Below, in pieces: positions 1-7,855 of a stretch of 44,612 bases of DNA (positions are counted from its first letter, which is position 1; each line of letters begins with the position of its first letter). The notes beneath the pieces were generated by a model. It was given only the letters and a program-made list of their open reading frames with translations, did no database searches and was not told the DNA's origin. The DNA comes from Salinivirgaceae bacterium (GTDB lineage: Bacteria; Bacteroidota; Bacteroidia; Bacteroidales; SZUA-534): positions 1 through 44,612 of the forward strand of contig JAFVGW010000011.1 in assembly GCA_017474765.1 (NCBI GenBank), read 5' to 3'. A program made the translations under genes and the position numbers.

Positions 1-3000
1 CCATGCGGCCGTTGACATCGAAGATGCTGATTTCGCCCTCGAGAGCATCGGCTGACTCAACCACAATCACGTTCTGGTATGCGTAGATGTTCACTGCTGC
101 TGCCTCGTCATCGCTGATGGCGGTGTCGTCGTCGGCCTCAATGGTGACATCGAACGATGCGGTGAGCACCACCTTGTCAACGGTGAGCGTTACGGTGAGT
201 TGCTGTGCGCCAACCTTCTCAGCATCGAAGCCGCTGACCATGTCGGCCTTCAGTTCAACATCCTGGGTTGTGCCGTTGCTGTAGGTGACGGTGAGTTTGC
301 CGCCTGCAACATCCAACAGCTCGCCCTTCTTGTAAACGACCTTGGTTGGAGCGCTCAAAACAACCGACTTGGCCACAACCTCGATAACCGCAGCCTCTTT
401 CACCTCAACATCGAATGTTGTGGTGTAAGCCACGCCGTCAATCTCAAAGGCAACCGTAACGGTCTGAACGCCAACACTGTCGGGGTTGAAACCGCTGACC
501 ATTTCAGGAGTGATGACAACCTCGGCGGTTGTGCTGTCGCTGGTGGCGATGACAATTTTGCCGCCATCGAGTTTCAGGCTGTCGCCAACGGTGTAATCCA
601 ACTGACTGATAACCACTTCGGCCTCAATCTTCGGAGCAACAAGTTGCGGAACCACAATGGTGGTGCGGCTCAACTCAACCTTGCAAACCGAGCAGTAAAC
701 AACCGAGTCGTAAGAGCCTGCGGCTGTGTATGTTGCAGCCACAACATTCTCAATGACAATGCTGTCGGCCTTGTGACCAGCGGCCTCAATAACAACTGTC
801 TTGCGGCTCAACTCTGCTTTGCAGACTGTGCAGTAAACAACCGAGTCAACCGAACCAGCCTCAGTGCAAGTTGCTTCTTTCAGGTTTTCGGCAACGGCCT
901 CGCCAGCGGTGTGAGGAACAACAGGTAATTCAACAGTCTTACGACTCAATTCCTTTTTGCAGACTGTGCAGTAAACTACCGAGTCAACTGAGCCAGCCTC
1001 AGTGCAAGTTGCTTCTTTCAAGTTTTCAGCAACTGCCTCTCCTGCAGTGTGCGGAATAACAGGAATCTCAACTGTCTTGCGGCTCAACTCCGTTTTGCAG
1101 ACTGTGCAGTAAACAACCGAGTCAACCGAACCAACCTCTGTGCAAGTTGCTGCTTTCAAGTTTTCGGCAACGGCTGCACCTGGGGTGTGGCCAGCAAGTA
1201 TGACTTCTTGTGCTACAAGCACCTCGTTACAAATCTCGCAATGCAAACCTTCGGTATGTCCATCAGTAGTGCAAGTTGCGGGAACGGCAACATCTGTAAC
1301 CGCCGAGTGAGCCTTGGTGACTTTCAACTCAATGCCAGATACAACATTGTAATTATCAACATTTTCGGGCGTAAATGATACCGTAACGGTATTACCACCA
1401 ATCTTCAATGCCGCATTCTCATTTTCGAATGTGAAACCTGTGGGCAAAGTTATGTCTGCCAATGTCTGTTTACAATTAATTGTCAGATTTTCAGGTTTTG
1501 TATATGATGGAGTTGCCTTGCCGATACTGAATGTTGCAGTAACCGCATTTGGCAACTTATAGTTTGCATTGCTTAAAGCCGAAGCTGTAGCGGTGTAGGC
1601 GGTTCCTGCATTGATTTGTGCGCCTGAAACAGTGACGGTGCAAACATCGCCTTCAATCAAACCTGTGGCGGTGGCTGTTGGAGCCTGTGCCTCGCCGTTG
1701 TAGGCGAGTGCGGTGTTGCTCCATTCAAGCGTTACTTCCTTCGGATTGATTGTGAACTCTTTAGTATTGACCTCGGGCAATTTATAGTTATTGTCCGTTA
1801 TGCTTGCAGTGGCAGTGTAAGTTTCAGTGTCAGTGTTAGCATTGGTTTGCTCGCCCGAAACAGTGACTGTCAGATTTTCATCGTTAACCATTCCTGTTGC
1901 CGTGGCAGTTGGCTTTTGCGCTGAACCATTGTAAGTGAATGTGCTTTCTCCCCATTCAAGCGTTACTGCCTTCGGATTGATTGTAAATTCTTTAGTATTG
2001 ACCTCAGGCAATTTATAGTTATTGTCCGTTATGCTTGCTGTGGCAGTGTAAGTTTCAGTATCAGTGTTAGCATTGATTTGCTCGCCCGAAACAGTGACTG
2101 TCAGACTTTCATCGTTAACCATTCCTGATGCAGTAGCAGTTGGCTTTTGTGCCTCACCGTTGTAAGTGAATGTGCTTTCGCCCCATTCAAGCGTTACTTC
2201 TTTCGGGTTGATTGTAAACTCTATAGTAGCATCATCGGGCAATTTGTAATTGTTGTCCGTTATGCTTGCTGTGGCAGTGTAAGTGTCAGTGTTAGCATTG
2301 GTTTGCTCGCCAGAAACAGTGACTGTCAGACTTTCATCTTTAACCATTCCTGTTGCTGTGGCTGTTGGCTTTTGTGCTGAGCCATTGTAAGTTAATTCGG
2401 TGTTTTCCCAAACAAGTTCCACATCTTTTGGTGTGATTGTAAACGATTTGTTTACAACGTTCTCATTATCAGTATCATTTGTAATGCTGATGGTGGCTTC
2501 ACCTACGTTAAGATTGTCACTATAGGAAACTGTATATGTGCCATCAAACGTAAAGAGTTTCCCACAGTATGCGCGTCCAAAGGTGTAATCAATTCCATCT
2601 TCGAATGTGAATGCTGTGCCTCTGTAGGTGTAACTTGTGGTGTTGAGTACAAAATCGGTTTCGGCAAGTAAGTTGTTAAACAAGAAACTGCCATCGCCAG
2701 CCAAATTATTACCCGTAATTGTGCCATTGCAAACCATTGTACCATTGTTGGTTATGACAGCTTCGCCTGTAGTTGTGAGAGATGCGCCTTCAGGAATAGA
2801 GAGAGTTTTGCCTTCAGCAATCTCGTAGTTAGTAGCCAAAAGCACATCGCCAACCACGGTGTATGTATCATCAACCTCTTCAATATATCCCGATACAAGA
2901 TTATGAGTATTATCAAGCAAAGGATAATCATCGGAATACAAATCTTGATACCATGCATTATTATTGTCTTTGTTGAGCAGATAGCCGATTTTCCCGTTTG

Positions 3001-6000
3001 CAAACTCTTCCGCTGTAGCAGAAACACCACCACCGCTTGACGAGCAACTGCCTGCCAAATAGTAGCAGTTGGTTACAGTGCCATTAACCCTGCAAATGGC
3101 GCCAGCATAAGAAGAACTCGAAACTGTTCCAGTGTTGTAGCAGTTGGTTACGGTGCCATCTGAATAGCAAATGCCGCCTGCGATATTATTAGCCGAAATC
3201 CTTCCAGTGTTGTAGCAGTTGGATACGGTACCATATATGCCGCAAACGCCGCCAACATAATTACCCGAAACCTGTCCCTCGTTATGGCAGTTGGTTATGG
3301 TGCCATATTCGCCGCAAATGCCACCAACATGGTTAGAACCCAAAACTGTTCCCGTGTTATAGCAGTTGGTTATTGTAGCATGCCATCCACCTCCGCAAAT
3401 GCTGCCAACATTATAAAAACCTCTAATATAAGAATCAATAACCCCGACGTTTTTTATTGTCGATTCATTGGCTTGGCCTATCAGGCCCACTGTGTTTCCT
3501 CCTGCGGGGTAGTCTGCATTAATCGTACTATTAAAATACAAACCACTAATGGTATGGCCGTTGCCATCGAATGTACCTTCGAAATAACTTCCTTTAATTC
3601 CAATCGGTGTCCAACTATAAGTTGGTGTTTCATTGAGAGTTCCATCGTCGTTCAATACGTTTTCGTTAACCACGATGTCGGCAGTCAAGACAGCATTTGC
3701 GGTGGGTTTACTATTATTTACCAAATCGGCAAACCAATAGAGGTCGCTCGCATTGTTAATAGCATAGTACTCAATAAAATCGGCAGTGAGATTAAAACTG
3801 CTGTAGTTGCTTTCGGTTATTAAGGTAGCTCCTTGTGCTATGAGTAGGTCGCAAGCGGTGCAGTGTCCAATAGCATTCATCGACGGGTGATTTTTAACAG
3901 CACCTTCGGTATTGCTGAATTTGCTTGTACATGGGTGCGATGTATATACCACAGCATGGGTGTTGTCCAACACAGGGCATGCGTCGCCGTCATCGCCAAG
4001 GGTTTGGTACCAAGCAAAGTCGCCTTCACTTGTGCTGCCATTGAGCAGATAGGTTATTTTGCCACTTGCTAATTCTTCCGCTGTAACAGAAATACCGAGA
4101 GCATTCATACTGCCGCAACTTTCCAAATAGTAGCAGTTGTATTGGGTGCAGCCAGAGCCGCAAATACCGCCAACATTGGAATTACCCGAAACCGTTCCTG
4201 TGTTGTAGCAATTGATTTGGGAACCATCACCATAGCCACAAATACCACCAACACTATAGTCAGAACACGAAACCATTCCTGTGTTGTAGCAGTTTGTGCT
4301 AGAGTTATAATTACTATAACCGCAAATGCCGCCAACAAATCTAATACCCGAAACCATTCCCGAGTTATGGCATTTCTCTTGGCTGAGGCCTACACCCTCG
4401 CCGCAAATACCGCCAACATCATAAGAACCTAAAACTGTTGCGGTGTTGTAGCAATTGGTTATGGTTGGGTTACTGGCATAGCCGCAAATGCCTCCAACAC
4501 ACGTATAACCTTTAATATAAGAATCAATAAGCCCAACGTTCTTTATCGTTGCTCCTCTGCAATAGCCTATCAGACCAACATTGTTGCCGCCACTAGGGTA
4601 GTCGCTATTTGCTGTTTTGCTGAAATATAATCCGCTAATGGTGTGGCCATTGCCATCGAATGTGCCTGCATATTTATAAGTTGAAGTTCCAATCGGTACC
4701 CATGTTTCAAAATTAGTGCCGTCGCCGTTGAGTTCGCCTTCGGCAGTCAGTACATTGCTGTTAACTACAATGTTATCTGTCAGAATGGCATTGATAGTGT
4801 TGCGACCACCATTCACCTGACCTGCAAACCAGTAAAGATGGTCGGCATTAGCCAATTGGTATACGCCATCGACACACACACATTCGCCGCACACTGTGCA
4901 TTGGCCGTTTTCAAACACATGGTCGACGGTAACTCCTGAAATGTTGCCAAAAGACACGCAGGGTTGCGTTGTATATACCACTCCATGGGTGTTGTCTAAC
5001 ACAGGGTATGCGTCGCCTCCGTCGCCAAGTGTTTGATACCACGTAAGGTTGCCTTCGCTTGTGCTGCCGTTGAGCAAATATGTTAGTCTGCCGTTTGCAA
5101 TATCTTTCGCTGAAACAGAAGTGCCAAGGGTATTTTTACCACCGCAACTTGACAGATAGTAGCAGTTGTTTTGAGTGCCATTAAGGCCGCAAATGCCGCC
5201 AACATAAGAAGAACCCGAAACCTTTCCTGTGTTGTAGCAGTTGGTTTGGGTTCCATAACCGCCGCAAATGCCGCCAATATAGTCAGTACCCGAAATCGTT
5301 CCTGCGTTGTGGCAGTTTATGATTGTGGATTGGTAGTTACAACTACCGCAAATGCCGCCGACACAATGACGCCCTTTCAAATAAGAGTCAATAACTCCAA
5401 CGTTCTTTATCGTCACTGCTTGTCCATAGCCTATCAGACCAACATAATCTCCTCCATTGGGGTAGTTGCCGTTAGTTGCATTATTAAAATACAAACCGCT
5501 AATGGTATGTCCGTTACCGTCGAATGTGCCTTTGTAGTTTTTGCTGTATGTTCCAATCGGTGTCCAACTATAAGTTGGCGTGCCGTTGAGTGTGCCATCG
5601 GCGTTCAGTACGTATTCGTTAACAACAATATCGGCTGTGAGAACGGCTTTGGCATCGGTTTCACCATTATTTACAAAATCGGCAAACCAATAAAGGTCGG
5701 CTGAATTGCTAATGGCGTAGTAGTCCACGAAATCAGCCGAGAGATTCAAACCGCTGCAGTTGCTTGCGGTTACTAAAGTGGCTCCTTGAGCAATGTATTG
5801 GCCGCAAGCAGTGCAGTGTCCAGTCGCATCCATTGACGAGTGCTCTTGACGAGCTTCGTTGTTCTCATTGCTGAATTGGCTTGTGCACGGTTGTGATGCA
5901 TATACCACAGCGTGAGTATCGTCTAACACAGGGTATGAGTCGGCATCGTTGTCAAGGTTTTGTCGCCACTTATTGTTATCTCCACTTGTGCTGCCATTGA

Positions 6001-6871
6001 GCAGATAGGTTATTTTACCACTTGCAAACTCTTCCGCTGTAGCAGAAACACCACCACCGCTTGCCGAGCAGCTGCCTGCCAAATAGTAGCACTTGGTTTG
6101 GGAACCCTCACTACCGCAAATGCTGCCAACTTCGGAATTACCCGAAACAGTTCCTTTGTTGTAGCAGTTTTTTTGTGTGCCATAACCACCGCAAATGCCG
6201 CCTACATAAGAAGGCCCCGAAACTTTTCCTGTGTTGTAGCAGTTGGTTTCTTTGCCTGACGCACCGCAAATGCCGCCAATACGATTAGAAGATCCCGAAA
6301 CCGTTCCTGTATTGAAGCAGTTGGTTTGGGTGCCAGCATAACCGCAAATGCCGCCAACATACATACAACCTCTAATATATGAATCAATAACTCCGACGTT
6401 CTTTATCGTAGCTGCACTGGTATAACCTATCAGACCCACATAAATTCCTCCATCTGGGTAGTTGCTGTTAGTTGTATTATTAAAATACAAGCCACTAATG
6501 GTGTGTCCGTTGCCATCGAATGTGCCTGAAAACCTTTTACTACTTGTACCGATAGGTGTCCATCTATGAGTTGGTGTGCCGTTGAGTGTGCCATCGGCGT
6601 TAAGCACATTCTCGTTCACCACAATGTCGGCCGTTAAAACGCCTTTGGCAGTGGCTGTTCCGCCATTTACCAATTCGGCAAAGCCGTAGAGTTCCTCTGC
6701 TGTTGAGATAACATAGTAGCCATCGAAATCAGCAGAAAGGTCGTAATTAGCATAATTGCCGCTAATCTGCGTTGGCGCAGCAGGCGTACCACCATAGGGG
6801 GTCGCCCATGTTGTCAGCGTGCTGCAGAGCACTGCTAACGTGGTCAGAAGAAAATGCTTAATCTTTTTCAT
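1..6871 (-). CDS. Giant T9SS-type surface protein with GLUG, MBG and Ig-like repeats (3' end cut by window)
   Basis: The frame is open from the ATG at 6871 to the left edge, about 2290 residues. I checked the frame at several internal points. A signal peptide (MKKIKHFLL..., about 22 residues) is followed by four large GLUG-type modules (about residues 53-1330). Each has a 'GTFDGNGHTISGLYF' core and many 'VGGICG....NCYNTGTVSG' units typical of bacterial beta-helix adhesins. Next come four MBG-type domains ('TYNG.AQKPTATATGMV', about 1475-1770), five Cys-rich repeats with a YCTVC core (about 1855-2080) and two Big_3-like Ig domains. The last readable residues, 'EISIFDVNGRM', match the start of a T9SS type A sorting domain, so only a few dozen residues should be missing. 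Known for the class: secretion across the outer membrane and surface attachment. Inferred: adhesin or matrix-binding role; the ligand is unknown. Confidence 0.9.
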   Translation of the reverse strand, partial: MKKIKHFLLTTLAVLCSTLTTWATPYGGTPAAPTQISGNYANYDLSADFDGYYVISTAEELYGFAELVNGGTATAKGVLTADIVVNENVLNADGTLNGTPTHRWTPIGTSSKRFSGTFDGNGHTISGLYFNNTTNSNYPDGGIYVGLIGYTSAATIKNVGVIDSYIRGCMYVGGICGYAGTQTNCFNTGTVSGSSNRIGGICGASGKETNCYNTGKVSGPSYVGGICGGYGTQKNCYNKGTVSGNSEVGSICGSEGSQTKCYYLAGSCSASGGGVSATAEEFASGKITYLLNGSTSGDNNKWRQNLDNDADSYPVLDDTHAVVYASQPCTSQFSNENNEARQEHSSMDATGHCTACGQYIAQGATLVTASNCSGLNLSADFVDYYAISNSADLYWFADFVNNGETDAKAVLTADIVVNEYVLNADGTLNGTPTYSWTPIGTYSKNYKGTFDGNGHTISGLYFNNATNGNYPNGGDYVGLIGYGQAVTIKNVGVIDSYLKGRHCVGGICGSCNYQSTIINCHNAGTISGTDYIGGICGGYGTQTNCYNTGKVSGSSYVGGICGLNGTQNNCYYLSSCGGKNTLGTSVSAKDIANGRLTYLLNGSTSEGNLTWYQTLGDGGDAYPVLDNTHGVVYTTQPCVSFGNISGVTVDHVFENGQCTVCGECVCVDGVYQLANADHLYWFAGQVNGGRNTINAILTDNIVVNSNVLTAEGELNGDGTNFETWVPIGTSTYKYAGTFDGNGHTISGLYFSKTANSDYPSGGNNVGLIGYCRGATIKNVGLIDSYIKGYTCVGGICGYASNPTITNCYNTATVLGSYDVGGICGEGVGLSQEKCHNSGMVSGIRFVGGICGYSNYNSSTNCYNTGMVSCSDYSVGGICGYGDGSQINCYNTGTVSGNSNVGGICGSGCTQYNCYYLESCGSMNALGISVTAEELASGKITYLLNGSTSEGDFAWYQTLGDDGDACPVLDNTHAVVYTSHPCTSKFSNTEGAVKNHPSMNAIGHCTACDLLIAQGATLITESNYSSFNLTADFIEYYAINNASDLYWFADLVNNSKPTANAVLTADIVVNENVLNDDGTLNETPTYSWTPIGIKGSYFEGTFDGNGHTISGLYFNSTINADYPAGGNTVGLIGQANESTIKNVGVIDSYIRGFYNVGSICGGGWHATITNCYNTGTVLGSNHVGGICGEYGTITNCHNEGQVSGNYVGGVCGIYGTVSNCYNTGRISANNIAGGICYSDGTVTNCYNTGTVSSSSYAGAICRVNGTVTNCYYLAGSCSSSGGGVSATAEEFANGKIGYLLNKDNNNAWYQDLYSDDYPLLDNTHNLVSGYIEEVDDTYTVVGDVLLATNYEIAEGKTLSIPEGASLTTTGEAVITNNGTMVCNGTITGNNLAGDGSFLFNNLLAETDFVLNTTSYTYRGTAFTFEDGIDYTFGRAYCGKLFTFDGTYTVSYSDNLNVGEATISITNDTDNENVVNKSFTITPKDVELVWENTELTYNGSAQKPTATATGMVKDESLTVTVSGEQTNANTDTYTATASITDNNYKLPDDATIEFTINPKEVTLEWGESTFTYNGEAQKPTATASGMVNDESLTVTVSGEQINANTDTETYTATASITDNNYKLPEVNTKEFTINPKAVTLEWGESTFTYNGSAQKPTATATGMVNDENLTVTVSGEQTNANTDTETYTATASITDNNYKLPEVNTKEFTINPKEVTLEWSNTALAYNGEAQAPTATATGLIEGDVCTVTVSGAQINAGTAYTATASALSNANYKLPNAVTATFSIGKATPSYTKPENLTINCKQTLADITLPTGFTFENENAALKIGGNTVTVSFTPENVDNYNVVSGIELKVTKAHSAVTDVAVPATCTTDGHTEGLHCEICNEVLVAQEVILAGHTPGAAVAENLKAATCTEVGSVDSVVYCTVCKTELSRKTVEIPVIPHTAGEAVAENLKEATCTEAGSVDSVVYCTVCKKELSRKTVELPVVPHTAGEAVAENLKEATCTEAGSVDSVVYCTVCKAELSRKTVVIEAAGHKADSIVIENVVAATYTAAGSYDSVVYCSVCKVELSRTTIVVPQLVAPKIEAEVVISQLDYTVGDSLKLDGGKIVIATSDSTTAEVVITPEMVSGFNPDSVGVQTVTVAFEIDGVAYTTTFDVEVKEAAVIEVVAKSVVLSAPTKVVYKKGELLDVAGGKLTVTYSNGTTQDVELKADMVSGFDAEKVGAQQLTVTLTVDKVVLTASFDVTIEADDDTAISDDEAAAVNIYAYQNVIVVESADALEGEISIFDVNGRM
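640..1310 (-). repeat. Five Cys-rich YCxVC repeats, about 138 bp period
   Basis: Five in-frame copies of a roughly 46-residue unit with core 'GSVDSVVYCTVCK.ELSRKTV' and a His near the end ('HTAGEAVAENLK'). The first copy reads 'GLHCEICNEV'. The last has lost the first Cys (ATYTAAG in place of ATCTEAG). The paired CxxC and conserved His resemble zinc-ribbon-like repeats seen in secreted proteins of gut anaerobes; metal binding is an inference. Confidence 0.8.
1500..2450 (-). repeat. Four MBG-type domain repeats, 225-231 bp period
   Basis: Copies are marked by the segment coding for 'NPKEVTLEWGES.FTYNG.AQKPTATATGM'. The spacing between equivalent bases is 231, 231 and 225 bp, always a multiple of three, so the frame is kept. 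The two middle copies are nearly identical over long stretches, which suggests recent duplication or gene conversion. Confidence 0.85.
2880..6715 (-). repeat. Four tandem GLUG modules within the surface gene
   Basis: Four in-frame modules of roughly 0.86-1.1 kb. They are recognisable by repeated cores coding for TFDGNGHTISGLYF at about 6497-6531, 5500-5535, 4636-4670 and 3548-3582. Each begins with a 'DLYWFADLVN'-like segment, and most end with 'YPVLD.TH.VVY'. Smaller units (GGICG...NCYNTGTVSG) repeat inside each module. The DNA copies are similar enough to allow recombination that changes module number. Confidence 0.85.
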
Positions 6872-6919
6872 AATTGCTTAAATTTTAAATGTTTATATAA
6901 ATATTATTTTAATTGTATT

Positions 6920-7075
6920 CTAACAGATTTCACCAAGAATGCAGCAGGCTGCCACAAGCAGAGTCAGTGCACCGATGAAGATGCCAGCGAAAAATTTTGT
7001 TGCGCTGGTGTCAATTTGTTTGGCTGTGTGGCTTGCCGCCATTTTGCCGTTTACAGGTTTCAGTTCGTAGTTCAT
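6920..7075 (-). CDS. Possible 51-residue single-pass membrane peptide
   Basis: A short open frame with ATG at 7075 and TAG at 6920-6922, about 50 bp upstream of the giant GLUG gene on the same strand. The peptide starts MNYELKPVNGKMAAS. From about residue 28 it has a hydrophobic stretch (FFAGIFIGALTLLVAACCILG) that could span a membrane, and it ends in GEIC. It matches no family I recognise. Its position suggests co-transcription with the surface gene, but no Bacteroidetes -7 box was found upstream, and chance cannot be excluded at this length. Confidence 0.4.
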   Translation of the reverse strand: MNYELKPVNGKMAASHTAKQIDTSATKFFAGIFIGALTLLVAACCILGEIC

Positions 7076-7137
7076 GGTTTTAAAAGTTTAGAGTTAAATT
7101 TAGTCGCTTCGCTGTTTAGAAGGTTTAGTGTTTAATT

Positions 7138-7252
7138 GACAACGGACTACAGACTTCGGTCAACGGACACGTTGTCCGCGTATTTTCGGAAGTCTGTTGT
7201 CTTTTGTCTGATGTCTGTTGTCCATTCATTCGTAATTCATAATTCAACATTG
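7138..7252. repeat. Degenerate 7-bp tandem array
   Basis: From 7192 the plus strand reads as heptamers gtctgtt, gtctttt, gtctgat, gtctgtt, gtccatt, cattcgt, aattcat, aattcaa. On the recQ sense (minus) strand the array is purine-rich. A related phrase (ggactac agacttc ggtcaac) lies at 7144-7165. Confidence 0.6.
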
Positions 7253-7300
7253 TCAAAGGTCGTCCACCCATTATAATCATGCAATAGCCGAAAAATGAAC

Positions 7301-7363
7301 GGCGGGTTTCACTTAACGAACGGCGGCTTTGACTTAACGAACGGCGGGTTTGACTTAACGAAC
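7301..7363. repeat. Three 21-bp tandem direct repeats
   Basis: Three consecutive 21-bp units (7301-7321, 7322-7342, 7343-7363), each starting ggcgg and ending acttaacgaac, differing at one or two positions. Partial units flank them (aatgaac on the left, gg on the right). The unit length is a multiple of three, which produces an RRSLSQ-like repeat in one minus frame, but no gene is supported here. Confidence 0.85.
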
Positions 7364-7517
7364 GGTTTTTGAAAACGGGCAAAATCGGGCCTTTTTGGGG
7401 CGATTTTTGGGTGAATTTTAGGTCGAAAACGCGGATTTTTGGGTCTAACCACAAAAAATGTTTAACCACGGAACTCACAGAAACCACGGAAATTTTAAAA
7501 ACGCATACATTTTTTGT

Positions 7518-7581
7518 CTAACCAAACGCATCCAAACTGAAACCGAAATATGTTTGGATATATTCGGGTTCGTTTGGTTAG
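7518..7581. repeat. Nested inverted repeat
   Basis: Perfect 11-bp outer arms, ctaaccaaacg (7518-7528) and cgtttggttag (7571-7581), enclose a second 8-bp pair, atccaaac (7530-7537) and gtttggat (7552-7559). There is no T-run beside it, so it is not a classic terminator. It could be a remnant of a small mobile palindromic element or an RNA structure. Confidence 0.6.
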
Positions 7582-7760
7582 AGATTAAAATCTGTGTAAA
7601 TCAGTGTTTTCTGTGTAATCTGTGCGATATTTTGTGTGCGCCCAGGCGGGCGGAAATTGTAGGGAAAAATTGCGGAAACAGCAATTTATGATTCCTTTCG
7701 CTGCCAATGCAGAACCAGTCGGTGCGGCAGTTAATCATCTGCACTGGTTGCCATTGCTCA

Positions 7761-7803
7761 TTAAACCCTAAATTCTGAATTCTGCATTCAAAATTCTAAA
7801 TTA
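7761..7803. repeat. Degenerate 7-bp tandem array downstream of recQ
   Basis: On the recQ sense (minus) strand it reads TTTAGAA, TTTTGAA, TGCAGAA, TTCAGAA, TTTAGGG: successive heptamers with TTAG-like cores. It lies just beyond the recQ terminator. Confidence 0.6.
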
Positions 7804-7830
7804 AAAAACCGGAACAAATCCGGTTTTTTT
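7803..7830 (-). terminator. Intrinsic terminator of recQ
   Basis: A 5-bp GC-rich stem (ccgga 7809-7813 with tccgg 7819-7823) with loop acaaa, extended by A6/T6 pairing. It gives a T-run on the minus strand 26 bp beyond the recQ stop. The symmetric A/T flanks would let it work in both directions. Confidence 0.85.
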
Positions 7831-7855
7831 GTAATTTAATATGTTGACATCAAGT

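Larger units (their letters stand above)
7076..7855. other. Gene-free, repeat-rich stretch between recQ and the surface gene
   Basis: No convincing gene. From left to right it holds a GTCTGTT/GAATTA-type 7-bp degenerate array (7138-7252), three 21-bp tandem repeats (7301-7363), a long imperfect palindrome (7518-7581), fragments of the 'aaccacggaactcacag' and 'ctgtgtaatctgtg' kind at about 7446-7495 and 7590-7635, another 7-bp array (7761-7803) and the recQ terminator. The 120-codon minus frame at 7125-7487 consists of these repeats read through and is not supported as a gene. Confidence 0.7.

Noticed and set aside
200..928. 242-codon plus frame at the left end, plus others up to 7135
   Set aside because: All are shadows of the giant minus-strand GLUG gene, whose frame is open throughout and ends in a T9SS-like motif.
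7125..7487. 120-codon minus frame with RRSLSQ repeats
   Set aside because: Made from intergenic 21-bp and 7-bp repeats read through; no start context, no domain.
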